NCBI GenBank assembly: GCA_037157565.1
Contig: JAZHRO010000063.1
Location: 88,626,001 to 88,690,000, forward strand
From: Thalassia testudinum
Taxonomy: Eukaryota; Streptophyta; Magnoliopsida; Alismatales; Hydrocharitaceae
Length of the DNA stretch: 64,000 nucleotides
Direction: 5' to 3'
The translations under genes were made by a program, and so were the position numbers. The notes under the pieces were generated by a model. The model had not been told where the DNA came from. It worked only from the letters and a program-made list of their open reading frames with translations, and ran no database searches. Shown in pieces: positions 10,961 through 22,630 of the stretch. The first letter of the stretch is position 1. Each line of letters opens with the position of its first letter.

Positions 10961-12943
10961 TGAAAGTGTGATCTTTATTTTGGTTGAAAACTTTAACATA
11001 AAATGTTGCGTCGTTTAGTATGTCACCTGATAGAAAATCGCTTTTCAAAATATTTAATTATTCAAAATCTAACCAAAAAAATAGTTAAGTTGTCTCCACA
11101 TGGAGGAATTAACCTATTGAATTAGTGAGTGGTGACTTGTTTATTTGGGAATCTCAATGGGTGCGCCTATTCCTTAGTGTAACTCGTTACCCTTATGAAT
11201 TCTCATTCTAAGCAATTAATTCAAACTATAGGGGTCTATATGAAAAATTACCACAATATAATATTCTGTTAACTAATGATCTTGGTAATGATAACCAATG
11301 TAACTACTAATTTCCCATAAAAGATACCTTGTTCATTGCAATCAATATCCTAATCATGCACAATTGCAATCATATGTAATTCGGATAAACTGAAGGGATG
11401 CCCATGCAATTTAAGCCAAATATTATATAAGATAAATAAATGAATAGTGCTTTTGTGGCAAGAAGTGTAAATTTTAATTCTCTATTTACTGTAGAGAAAC
11501 AAAGGAAACGAATCCCCTGCTCGCACGCGCGGAGGAGGTGGTGGCCAGCGTCGTGGTCGTCGGTGGTGGGTCTCTGAGGTGCTGCCTTTGAGATGGTGGT
11601 GACAGGGTGACCAGAGGTGGCCGCCAGCGATCGGTTGGAGGAGGATCGGGAGGATAATGTAGCGGTTGGCGTGGGGAAGGAGCAATCGTGGCCAGCTTTC
11701 AAGGGCGTAGCTACCCTCGTGAGGTCGAGGCAGGCACTCCAGTTGTTTTGGCGGAGAAGGAGATGGCCCGTGGTGGCATGGCCAGCGACGGAGGGGGGTT
11801 GCACTTTGGGTTCTTTCATTTGGAGTTGCAGGTGGTGATGGAAGGAAGAAGAGGAAGAATAAAAAGAAGAAGTTGGGTGCACGCACTCAGGCTGGATCGT
11901 GGGCATGCGGCTGCGCGGCTATGGACGGGTGCGCACACTTCGGTTGTGCATGCACATGGCGAGAGCGTGGGCTTTGCTTGCTACTAGTGTACGTGGAAGG
12001 TGCTTGGAGTGTGGTCTGCAGTGGTGGCGTGCGTGCAGCGCATGCATAGCTGGAGCATGATGGTAGCACGAAGACGCGTAAGGGAGTGCGCTGCTGCGCA
12101 CGCACATGGCCAGTGGTCTACAGTGGTGGTGTGCATGAGTGAAGCTGGCAATTGTGTTCTTTTAAGGTTGAGCAAGGTGGCGAGTTGAAGACAGTGGCGA
12201 GCGGCTGTCACCACGCTCAATGCTACCCAGGAGGACGAAACTGTGGCCATAGTGGAAGCTCGCAAAGGTTCACAGTGTGTGCTTATGGGTTCATGGTGTG
12301 AGCTTATGTCACGGTGGTGAAGATGGAGGTCAGTCCCCACCAAGGGGAAGGGGCATGAACGCACTTTCACTACGTGCATGAGTATAGATGGAGGTGAGGT
12401 TGGAGCATGCGGTGATCCACGATGTTCACTGAAGTCCATGGTGTATGCCTATTGCACGGTGGAGGAGAAGGGAAAATATCCCTGCAGGGGGAAGGAAGAT
12501 GGATTCCTTCCTCTCTGTTGGCCCACTTTAAAAAATCTCTGCAGTTTACTTCTGCAACCACTCGCGACTATTGCGATTGGTTGTAACTGACGGATAAGTT
12601 CTGTCCGTTTAGCCATTAGACGTCCGATAAAAACATTAGACATCTTAAACTATTTGGCTAGCAAGGAGTTCACGCTAGAAGTTCTAGACGTCTAAACTAG
12701 AATCCAGACGTCTTAAAATGGAACTTTGGATGTCTGACTGCTGCCTTCAAGTGTCTTGTACCTAACCTGCATCCACCAAATGATTATCATAACATATCAT
12801 TTGTTATTAAGCATAAAATTGGTGGATAAGATGATATATAGACTATGTTGAATTCCCCCTTAATTCCTAATCAAGTATTAACTAAGAATGACTAATTAAA
12901 AAGTACTTAGGCCAAATAATGGTCCACAAAAGTAGACTTATCA
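10961..12943 (-). mobile_element. Element E, 5' LTR
   Basis: Pairs with 4538-6376; slightly longer because of small insertions in the GC-rich middle part. A minus-strand TATA-like site (TATATATC, about 12831-12840) lies only about 105 bases from the LTR start, giving a short U3 like that of G. The reading frames at 11370-12590 on both strands come from repetitive GC-rich sequence and are not supported. Confidence 0.88.
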
Positions 12944-12948
12944 GCAGC

Positions 12949-14926
12949 TATGTAGCTTTTGCAATGGATTCGAGTGAAAAACCAGATTTACCTCTGAAGC
13001 CTATACTTGACCCATAGTAAAATTCTAGCAGGATAGACAAACTTCTTCGCTCGGGGTATTCAAGATATTCTATGAATTTGACCCTGGCTTTAAGCTTGGG
13101 TAGAGAATGTCTAAGGAAAATAGGTGTTTATTTGGTAGCTCACTCTCATTTGGTGCTACACAGAGACTAGTACCACAGAATCTAGATTCCCAAATTATTA
13201 AGTGAATCAACACAAAGAAAAGCAAGAAAACAATGCTCTCTTTGGTTCCTTTGTATTCACTCTCTTTTTTTCTATTCTCTTTTCTTTTTCGTTTTGAGCT
13301 CATAATCTCACAAGATTTATACATATATTTCATATTTGGTGGTCTCACATGGCATTAACACTTTAATAGAGTTCCAATGACCCTAACACTAAGTCCAAAT
13401 TCTTCAGCCAGTATTCGAGTGATTAGGAATACAAAAGGTAGGTTAAGGCCATATTTGGCGGTTCGTAATTATGGTAAGTAATGCTGCCTTAATGCAACCG
13501 AAATGAGCACTAAAATATTTATACTCTTTTTTTTCTTTTTTCTTTTCCTCTTTTTGTTTTTCTTTTTTTTTCTCTTTTTTTCAATTTTTTTCTATATCTA
13601 TTTTCTTTCCTTTTTTCCTCCTTTTCTTATATTTATATATCAACATGACGTAATATAGCACACGACATACACGACTTTTATTCAAAAGGCATTATTAGGG
13701 ATTGGTGGTGTCCAAGAGATATGAGGTGGCTTATTTGGTGGAAGTGCTTACTCTCGTCACCAGGAAGAGATGGATACAATAGCGTATTCTTGACCTTGAC
13801 ATCAATACCCTCCTTTAGCCGAGGGTTCTATAAAGAATGGTCATAACCATCCACCATAGTCCTAGTTTTATCAGAACTTGATCTCTACGTATTTGCCTTA
13901 GTTTGTGGCTCTTAATATTTTACACAAAATGTATACGTAGGAGCTGAGAGTGAAACTATGCCTAACTACGAGTATTACCATTTAATTATCCAGATTCCTA
14001 GATTTATTACAGTAATCTTAGAGCAACAATACTCTCTATTCCCATCTCATACTACTCAATGGACTTTTAGGAGAAGATTTACCTTACTCCCAAAACACTG
14101 TCTAGGGGTTCAGGAAAAGCACTGCTTCTTAAGACACTAAAGACGTTTATCAGTCTTCAGAGTGAATCCATTGCAAATTCTACATGTGAGTGTGAAAATT
14201 GTACTGGATTCTAGGTTATAGGAATCAACTAGAGGATAAAATCCCAATGCATTCTCTTGATAAAAATCTTATTCATGAATGCACTATGTATATATGTTAT
14301 ATACAAGTAACCTCTTATAATTTGTACTTCATAAAATTCCCTTTTCGGGTTGCATTCAGCTTGGTCCTAAATTTACAACAGGAAGGGTGAGCGGATTAGT
14401 AGGAAGTGGCTGTTGCAGACGATTTCTAGCTCCAATGCAAGCATTGGAGGTGGAGTTGGTTGTTCTTAAATTAGGACCCTAAAGTACATATAACATGCTC
14501 CTTTGAAGTTTTCCTAAATGTTGGCATAAAAATTTTTCAGTTTTGATGTATCTACCCCCTCATGCCTAAGTTCTTGCATGTCCTCATGCATGAATATAAA
14601 AGGAATAAAGTACGTTAGGGAGTAAGTGGGTAGAAATCACCTGGAATTGCTCCTGAATTGTCTTTAGCACCGGCCAACCTGAGAGTATGCAATATGCGAA
14701 AAGGAAATATGCTAAAAGAAAAATATGCTTTGTACAGAAAGATATCAAATGTTACTTATAAGTGCTGAGTTTAATGCCTCCAACTAGGCGAAAACTCAAT
14801 CAGATGGATCCTTGATTACATAAGAGTAGGTCAAGATCAATGGAAAGATATGCTTCTGTGCTCCCAAAGTCAGCAGTCCATAAATGTGAACGAACTAATT
14901 ATGTACCCCTACTCCAAAAAGTCTAG
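12949..14926 (-). other. Element D, 3' noncoding region
   Basis: Continues D's internal region after E. It matches E's 3' region (for example 13270-13370 against 6840-6900) and B 1-1302. A pyrimidine-rich run is at about 13525-13630. A purine tract on the coding strand, at about 14549-14569 (minus strand ggcatgagggggtaga), resembles a second polypurine tract. No gene is supported. Confidence 0.6.
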
Positions 14927-16545
14927 CTATAGCAAAATGCGAAGTGAGGGCACAAAATAGTGGATAATCAGAGGGAGAATTCTGATGCCAATTTTTCTAA
15001 TCCAAAATGTTCCAGAATTTGATAGGAAATTCTTGAGGGAGTGGATGGATATCATCCCATAGGGGTCTTCATAATGGCAATTAACATCAAAGATCATGCC
15101 TTCTCCAGGGTCTGGGTCATATGGGAGTATGATTGAAAGTAGAAGTTCTATGGGGAGGTCACTAAAATCCTCGTCCAAAATCACTTCATCCTCATTAGTA
15201 TTCATCTCTGATTCCTCGGAAGCTACCTCAGTCTCTGGGTCGAGCCATCCAATAGATTGACTAGGATTGTGGGTAAGTCCCCAATTCATTCTGTTCAATA
15301 TTTCCCACTCATATGTAGTATGTTCTTCATTAATTCCTATCTCAGCTATCCTATCCATTGCTTCAGTTAATGCATCCATAGCTATTCCTAGTCTTCGGAT
15401 ATCAAGATCAGGGATAGAAAGTGTTGCTTCATAATCTCCAACATTAGAATTAGGGGTGTAGGAGAAAGGAGAAGAATGCAAATCAGATGGTGTTGGATCG
15501 AAAACAAATTCACCTACCATGGGAAGTGGCCTAAATTGATCAGTGGTGTCGCATGTGATTCTTGCCTCAAGATCCATATCCTCAAGTAGATCTACTTCCT
15601 TTATCTCAGTTGGATTGTCTAACTCATGAAGTATCTCCTAAGATTCAAGGTATTCATATCGCGAATCAGACTTGGAGATACTAATCCTCTACTCATCACT
15701 TTCCTGAATGGGGCTCTTAGATGAGTCCATTCGGGATATTCCCTGCTCATGTCCCATATCCACACTGGGTTCTTCCCCTGAATCAATCTCGAGTGTCTGC
15801 TCTCGAGAATCTCCTATGTCTCCTTTAGGCATTGTCACTCCCAGTTCTTTGAGGTCCTCAAGGCTATTTTCCACTTGATATCACAAAAGTAGTATTTCTT
15901 GAAGTTCCTGATTTTGTCCAATTAGCCTTGTCATCTCTACTATTTCTTGAAGGGCCTTTATCAAATGTTCTTGATATGGAATCCAAGCTCGTCTTTGTTC
16001 CAGATCCGTAATAGCCTGGATCTCATACAGATAGAATGCAACTTTATCTTTAATCTTAGCTATAACTTGCAGCAATCTGTAGTGCGGTCACATATAAAGT
16101 GGTAGTTCTTTAGGGGTTCCTGGGGGTGAATCAGGTATACCCATATTCCATGGGTATGATGGAATAGTATGGAAATTGTATCCAGGGTCATAAGATTGGG
16201 TCCTTTGCGGAGCTAATTGGTATGCGTCAGAGTATCCAGGGTCAGGATATGGGTTAAGGCAACTTGAGAAGAAGGATCAAGCGAAGTGAAAAGCCATCTT
16301 CGTCACCTTGGGTTTGGTTCCCAAGGCTATTCTGATTCAATGACCCTGAATCCCAGATGAGCCCTTAGGGCCAGATTACCTGGATTCTGACTAGGTCTAG
16401 ATCCAGGATTAGCCATCTTGGCTAAGAGAGTAGTAGAAGAAGGGTCAGAAGATGGTCTGGGTGATGCAATGAATTGCCTTCGCCTCCTTGGGATTGGCTC
16501 CCAAGATCCAACCAATCGAGGTCTAAGTGACCTCCTCCCTTGCAT
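14927..16545 (-). pseudogene. Orphan retrotransposon protein of element D, broken
   Basis: Remains of the same type of orphan reading frame as in C, E and H, spread over several minus-strand segments separated by stops and frame changes. The N-terminal segment (16327-16545) begins MQGRRSLRPRL after GTGT. It resembles the gag starts of F (MLGRRSLNPRL) and G (MLGRLSLRRQL). Next comes a Tyr/Pro-rich stretch (about 16080-16260), a helical Leu/Glu/Gln-rich segment (15881-16075), an acidic segment (15689-15874), and a 216-codon segment (14927-15577) with many Asp/Glu. No gag core, zinc knuckle or pol motif is visible. This D frame combines a gag-like start with the orphan body. Confidence 0.6.
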
Positions 16546-18043
16546 ACACCAACTAACCCCTGGGTTGGTGCAGCCAAGCCAGACAAGGATAAGGCCCTAT
16601 CAATCAGATGGTCCTTATAATCAGATGATCGTATTTTTCATTTTAAGTTCGAATTCCTAAAGAAAAATTCATCGTTCAACCGACTGAAGGTAATTCTTGC
16701 CTCTTAAGCTAAACCTACCAGTTTGTGTACGAGGGGGTTAAGAGGAAGGTTCTTCCTTTGGCTTTTGCCTCTGGTTCCTTTGTACCCCTTAGTTGCAGTT
16801 GTTTGACACTACCCCACAGGCTTAGTCACCGGGTTTGGTCGAAGAGGTTGAAATCACTCAGTAGGATAACAACGAATTTGGCTTAATTTATGTATTTTAA
16901 TGATTTTCTTAACCTTTTTCTTCAGCTGGGGTTTGTGATGAGTGGCCCACAAGGTGACCAAGCTCACCGACTAGCTACAAGACTTGATGTAGTCTAGGTT
17001 AGCCCAAATGTGTGGTCTCTAGAAATTTGACCCTAAGGGTTGAGCCTAGAGTTCATCAAATTCTAGGGTTTTAGCAGACAAATTTGAAATTCAAATTATT
17101 ATCTACGACAAAATTTGAATCCAATTGATTTAAAATTTGACAGGCAGATTCCCTTTTCAATTAGCTTTCTAGAGAATATTTTTTTTGAAATTTTTATTAT
17201 TTCAACCTACTAAATATGAATTTTTAATTGTCAGGGGGTCAGATTTGGAATTTTGACCCCTTGTTGATTTTGAAATTTGAAACAGTACCAAATAAACTCG
17301 AAAAATTCAAAAAAAATATGGAAGCAAAAGGTAGTTAGATCAGTTTTCAAACCCCACCACTTTTGGTCAAATCAGATTCTCTGATTGCTCGGAATCGCTT
17401 TTTGAAATTTGAAAATTTTCAAATTTGGGTCAGTTTGACCCCCTTGTAAATCATGAATTTTTAAAAATTTTATACTTTGAATTTATTCAAATTAATAGTG
17501 CAATTTGAAAGATGGTTTGAAAATGAAGCTCTTGCTCAAATTTCAGAATTTTTGGCTTAATAAATATTCGGCAAATGCATTTTTTTAATTCAAAAATTGA
17601 AGTCTAGCCGTCAGCAAGTAGTGGAAGAGCCTTTAAGAGTGGTTTGAATTTCAAAATCAACCTTCCACCAGAAATATTTTTTTTTTCTTTTTTTCAAAAA
17701 TTTTTGAGTTTTTTTTTTAGGGAAAAACTTTTTTCAAATTTTTCTCTCTTTTTTTTTCTAACCTAAACTAACATAGGATTCAAAAAGAAACCTAATCTAA
17801 CAATGTAAAGACATTTTCTTTTTTCAGAAATAAGATTCTAAAAATAAAAAAAAATCAAATCTAACCTAAGATGCAAAAGGGAAATCCTATACTAAGAGAG
17901 GAGATGCGCACTTGATTTTTTTAATCTATGCTCGTTGTGCATGCAGATCCCGTCTTCCTGATTTCCTTCATATCTAAAAACAAGTAGAGGGAGATTTGTC
18001 ACTAAAAGTTCTAAGATCAAAAATCACGAATCACGCTGCCACC
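16546..18043 (-). other. Element D, leader
   Basis: Untranslated leader. The block at about 16747-16812 is shared with the leaders of C, F, H and A. Further out, 17070-17760 is AT-rich with many overlapping AAATTTGAAAT/ATTTCAAATTT motifs and homopolymer runs. No gene is seen. Confidence 0.6.
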
Positions 18044-18157
18044 CCGGTATGGCGCCATTAGTTCGAGCGTGGACTCGCATTTTTGAAAACAGTGTCGTAG
18101 ATTGTAATATAGTTGCGAAATCCTCTCAACAAAAATATTTCTCGATTAACAATGCCA
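18044..18157 (-). other. Duplicated primer site and LTR edge of element D
   Basis: The LTR-adjacent site at 18141-18157 (minus strand TGGCATTGTTAATCGAG) is a poor tRNA-Asp match. About 95 bases further in is a better one, TGGCGCCATACCGGGG (minus strand, about 18048-18063). It is preceded by about 80 bases resembling the LTR end itself: cgagcgtg, then an atatagt-like run, then a-rich text ending aaaaatattt. The LTR end plus primer site thus appears twice in tandem. Confidence 0.55.
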
Positions 18158-18159
18158 TT

Positions 18160-20359
18160 TGACAACTTTGTTTACGAGCGTGTTTTGAAATATGTCATAG
18201 TTTGTAGTATAGTCGCCCAAAACCCTTGATAAAAAATATTTGTATATTAATGAGACTATGAGTCCTAGTCATTCAACTTTGGGGGGCATTTATGGAAATG
18301 CTAATCATGATTTCGATCTTTTCCTCTCTACCTGCTTAAAAATGCATGCCAATTTGTAATTATTTACGTATTCATGCACTACATGCTATTGCAATAATAT
18401 TAGAAATCAAAGTAGGCAACATATTATCTCAAGAAAGATATTGCAAGAAATCTCATGGTGATTTTTCACACATGGATATATATATAGAAAGAACTCAGAG
18501 ATTTTTCATTGATTGCATGATGGCGATTATAGAGCAAAGCTAGAGGAAAGCTTGCACATGAAGGCTTAAAAGATTACTAGCTATCAGAAAATGCATACAC
18601 GTGTGGATCTACAGGAGATTGCATGTGCACCATGCAGGAGAGAGAGATAGCTACACTACTAAGCATAAAATAAGGTAGAAAAAATAGAATAACTACTTAT
18701 CTATCTAGCTAGCAGAAGGAAGGGCATTCGGAGGTGGTCTCCAATGGCCTTTGAGGTGGTTGGGAGAAGAAGGAGGGGCAGCCAATGGTGGGTAGGCCGA
18801 CCCTTAGAGAGGTGGTGGAGAGCTTTCTCTAGCCTTGGGCATGGAGGTGGGAGTGGTGATGGTGATGAAGCTTGTGGATGGAGGTGGAATGGAGGTGGAG
18901 AGATATGCTAATGGCTAGATTGGATGCATGGCCATCCAAGAGGGTCTTTTTATAGATTCTTGGGTGGCTATGGGCCTAGCTCTCTAGAGAATTGTAGAAT
19001 TCTCTAGAAGAGCTTCCATCTTGGCATCAAGATGGATGGGATTGGGTCTTCTTAGATCCATAATTCATGGATCTAAGAGAAGACACTCCCTTGGTTGCTA
19101 TTTTTAGCACCCAAGGGTGGTGCCACCTATGGAGAGTTTTAGAGAACTCTAGGTGTATGCGGCTAGTTGAGGGTGTGTAGGTGTGTGCATGACTTAGATG
19201 GCTAGGTGGTCTAGTGGTCTAGGTTAGGTTCTAAGGGTTTGGGTTAGGTTAGGTCATAGAATTAGGGTTAGAAACCCAAATTACTAAGGTAGATGCGCAA
19301 TTAAACTTGATACAAGTTTAATTGAATGAGTACAAACCTAATTGAGAGTGAGATTACTCAATTAGGTTAGGCTTAGGTCAATTGGACTCTCACTGAGTTA
19401 AATTGGACTCGTGTGGGTTGAGATCTAAGCTCAATTGGACGCTATGAGTCCAATTGACTAAATGAAGTGTGATTGACTTGATCCAAGTCAATTGGGCATA
19501 GTGAGAACCTAATAAGGTTCTTAGGAAGGTCTAGAGGTAGTGTAATAGGCTTAGGATACCTTAATTTAGGTTTCCAAGGGGTTGGAATTGGGTTTAGGGA
19601 CCTAGGAAGTCAAGATCCAAGCTTAATTTCCAAAAGAAGGTCTGGAGAGGGGTGTCAGATGCCTAATTTAAGTGTCAGACAACTTATACTCAAAAATCAA
19701 AATTCCAGACCTATTGTCTGGACGTCCAATTTGAGTCAGGGAAGAATTAGGGTTCTATCTTGGGGATTCTGCAGAAATTGGACGTCTGACCAAGTGTCTA
19801 GACATCCAATAACATTGTAGACATGGGTTTAAGATGTGTAGGTTGTGGCTAAGGGTTCTGGACGTCCAATAACTTATCTAGCCATCCAGATATGGGTTGG
19901 AACTAGGGTTTTAGGGTTTCCTAGTCTATGGTGACCTAGTTTAAGGGTGGCTAAGTCTTAGGAAGGCTTCTAGGGCTATCCTAGGGCTATGAATGATCCT
20001 ATGTTCTTCATAATTTAACTCTACCTTACTTTTACTTAATAAAGTAACATACCTCAACCCTTACATTTTTTCTCTACTACATTTTATTCTAATCTTCTGC
20101 TCCAGCTCTGTTGCATCACCAACTTCAGATCCAGCTTCAAATCCAGCTTTAAATGCAGCTTCAAGTCCAACTCCTGAGCTTCTTTTTACCTGCAATTTAT
20201 ATAATGCACTTAATTAGTACATTATATCATTATTTCATGCATTGCTAAGAGAAAGCAGTAAAGATGCAATTAATGCTCATGTATGCATGGATTACACTAG
20301 CTTATACTAAGTTCTAGCCTAATTTAGGTCAATTAAGACCTATGATTGCTATGCAATCA
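18160..20359 (-). mobile_element. Element D, 5' LTR
   Basis: Pairs with 2178-4370. The minus-strand TATA box (TATAAAAA, about 18947-18954) is about 1.4 kb from the LTR start. U3 carries the CAATTG palindrome cluster (about 19310-19500) and GACGTC-like palindromes (about 19640-19880). Confidence 0.88.
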
Positions 20360-20523
20360 CCGAGCTATTGGATGCCCATCCAATGGTTGAGAAAGCACCG
20401 TGTCATATCTCTACAATGCCTTACTCCTCTCTGAAGACAAAGGCAAGTTTGATCTCAACCATTGGATCAAGATCCAACGGCCGATAGCAAGCATGCCTCA
20501 AAACAAAAACTCGCCTCAAGTGG

Positions 20524-20574
20524 CTGCGTAGTGGTGAAGTGCTTCTCGCGAATCGCACGGCACGTGATCGAATC
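20524..20574 (+). promoter_or_regulatory. tRNA-like block (Pol III A and B boxes) in C's 5' LTR
   Basis: Copy of the block at 50143-50193. The B box GATCGAATC (20566-20574) fits the consensus GWTCRANNC fully. The A-box region (20524-20534) keeps 9 of 11 positions of the other copy. Spacing is 31 bases, as in tRNA genes. It is not a tRNA gene; see findings. Confidence 0.5.
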
Positions 20575-20891
20575 ACAGCCGGCAGACTTAATCCATGAGA
20601 GGAGGCGTAGATGAAATTGGGTCATCAGATGCGCAATGTGCAATTGATCGGACAACAATGTGGCGTGACAAGGAGCGCTGGATGCACACACGAGCGATGA
20701 CGTGTTATCTGATGCCTAATCGCACGCGTGTGCGTAGAGCATCTAAAGACGAAGAGGTATGAGCAGCTTTTATCGGATGGCTAAGAGCATGCGAACATGG
20801 GTGAAGGCACGAAACGACTGAGGCTGAGAGCGGACAACGTGGTGCAACATGGATGCTCGGATCAAAGGCAAACAACGGAGATCAAGGCACG

Positions 20892-20985
20892 GCTTTAGCG
20901 ATAAGCATATCCGTCACTAAAGACCTTGCATTCATTATTAAGCTTCTAAAAGGACCTTTTTGCCCCATGACTGCACCTATAAATA
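20892..20985 (+). promoter_or_regulatory. Core promoter of element C (palindrome plus TATA), 5' copy
   Basis: TATA box TATAAATA at 20978-20985, 53 bases after an imperfect palindrome (20892-20924) with arms GCTTTAGCGAT and GTCACTAAAG. The same pair is at 50546-50640 in the 3' LTR, and related pairs are in F and H. Transcription would start about 30 bases beyond the TATA box. Confidence 0.6.
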
Positions 20986-22070
20986 GCCTACCCCTCCTAC
21001 ACATTTCTTCATCCCTTCCTTTCTTCTATCATCTCCTCCAAAGCTCTACGAGCTCATCCCAAACCCGGGATTCTCCATTAGAGTTATAAAGATAATTTTT
21101 CCATCTTCTCACCCCCGTTCATGGAGCGCCTACGGTTGTCCTCTCACCGTCGTTCGGAAGCGGATCCCACTGCGATGTCACCCTGCTCCATCCTCCAGCT
21201 TCGTCCTCCTTCATCCAGCATCTCACCACCCTCATCCAGGCACTCTGTCAATGCGGCTCGTCCTCCAAGCAACCGTCACGGAGGATAACTTCTCACCCCC
21301 TTCTCTTTTTATCACTTTCTAGTGTAGATTTACAACTTTTTAGCATAGCAGGTAGATGTAATGACATTATATGTGATGAGTTGTGTTTCGCGAAGGTGAA
21401 ATCGGGGTTTGAAGAACCCATCATCATAGTTCACAAAACACATTATCAAATATAATTTATAATCAAAACTCCAAGGGAGTCTAGGGTTGAACACAGGGAG
21501 GCGATGTTTACTTTGGTTGAAGTCCTCATTTCCTTTTGTTTCTTTTTGGTGTTTTGGGGTTTTGTTATTTTTTTTCTTTTGTTTTTATAAAAGAAGCAAG
21601 CAAGATAAATCACAAGTGAGATGAAACAACTATGATATATCACGCAAATGTGTATTACAATAATCTATGAAAGCATAAAAGAGATAGGGGTGAGAGGAAA
21701 TCTCTCAAACTAGCTGTTCGACGAGACGATGGTGCTTGGCAGAAGCTTGAATGAAGGAGGTGAGATGCAAGATGATAGAGGTGAGATGCAGGACGTCGTG
21801 TAGAAGAATACTTCACCAAGGCTCTAGAATGGAGGTGAGGAGACGAAGGCAATCGTCTACCAGAATGGAGGTGGTAGGACGGCTCCAAGGCAACCTATGA
21901 AGGTGGTGGGATGAAGGATGAATATTTGGTAGGAAATAGGAATATTACAATAATAGGAGGCCTTTGGAGCTTGAGAGTAAGCTCTAATGGAGCTTTGGTA
22001 GGCTACTGAGCTTAGGAGTAGGTGGGAGTTGAGTTGGTAGAGATGAAGAGGAAGGTGGGGTATAGGGGTG

Positions 22071-22143
22071 TTTATATAATGGTGGAATTGAGGTGGTTTG
22101 TGCGCTCGGGTCTTTAGCGACATTTAAAATGTCGTTAGAGACC
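22071..22143 (-). promoter_or_regulatory. Core promoter of element F (palindrome plus TATA), 3' copy
   Basis: The minus-strand TATA box TATATAAA is at 22071-22078. Thirty bases upstream is a 35-base inverted repeat (22109-22143) with arms GGTCTTTAGCGACATTT and AAATGTCGTTAGAGACC, 15 of 17 paired. The partner LTR has the same layout at 43832-43904. Confidence 0.65.
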
Positions 22144-22578
22144 CGACGGTGGTGTCGCTGTTGATTCATGTACCTTGGCTGGCATGGAGAGGTGCGGCTA
22201 CTGCTGGCATAGCCCAAGGCTATCGACAACTGTTGGATTGGGCATGGATGGATGAGATCGTAAGGAGATCACACGCGCTTGAGGATTCAAATGAGCATGC
22301 ATCGTTGGCAGCCATTGGATGAAGCATCGCATGACCGAGAGACACCCACGGATCATGCCTTTGCTACTTTGAATGCACGTGGATCAGCCTTCACGAATAT
22401 CCAACGGTCGACAACTCATCTAGTCGACTTAAGTGAGCGCCTTTGATTGCGCGCATGCGATCTAGCATGCGTCCTCACGTTGGTGGCGACGTCAAATCAC
22501 GCGTGAAGAATCTCGCTTGCTGGATCAAGATCAAGCTATCCTATTTCAGCTGACGCTGGAGTAGTCATGGCAGATTGC

Positions 22579-22630
22579 GGTTTGAACCTATGCCTTTGCT
22601 TTGCCAAATGGCTGCTTCACCATTTGGCCA
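22579..22630 (-). promoter_or_regulatory. tRNA-like block (Pol III A and B boxes) in F's 3' LTR
   Basis: On the minus strand the A box TGGCCAAATGG (22620-22630) fits TRGYNNARNNG at every position, and the B box GTTCAAACC (22579-22587) fits GWTCRANNC at every position. The gap is 32 bases. It is in the element's own orientation, about 500 bases upstream of the TATA box. No T-run terminator follows closely. Confidence 0.6.

Larger units (their letters stand above)
4538..12943 (-). mobile_element. Element E: LTR retrotransposon with the longest intact orphan ORF
   Basis: Minus-strand insertion inside D. LTRs are 4538-6376 and 10961-12943, with an exact target duplication gcagc at 4533-4537 and 12944-12948. 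The internal region has a good tRNA-Asp primer site, a leader shared with autonomous element G, a 448-codon reading frame and a 3' noncoding region. There is no gag, RT or integrase, so it is non-autonomous and presumably used proteins from a G-like relative. Confidence 0.92.
2178..20359 (-). mobile_element. Element D: LTR retrotransposon carrying the orphan ORF
   Basis: Minus-strand element inserted in C's 5' LTR, with ends TGACAA and CAATCA on the plus strand. LTRs are 2178-4370 (3') and 18160-20359 (5'), 2193 and 2200 bp. The flanking target is cccag/ccgag. Internal parts are 4371-4537 and 12944-18159, separated by the nested element E. It carries a broken orphan reading frame (14927-16545) and no recognisable pol. 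Its leader resembles those of C, F and H, while its 3' noncoding part resembles that of E. Confidence 0.87.
20360..21373 (+). mobile_element. Element C, 5' LTR, part 2 of 3
   Basis: Matches 49983-51005 of the intact 3' LTR, beginning ttggatgcccatccaatgg and ending gtagatgtaatgacattatatg. It is interrupted at 21373 by F, with the target atatg at 21369-21373 and 44908-44912. Confidence 0.9.

Noticed and set aside
11370..11906. 178-codon minus-strand frame
   Set aside because: Same LTR segment as above with a different frame; no recognisable domain.
20524..20574. Genuine tRNA gene
   Set aside because: A and B boxes are present but acceptor and anticodon stems do not pair convincingly and no T-run terminator follows, so it is called tRNA-like only.
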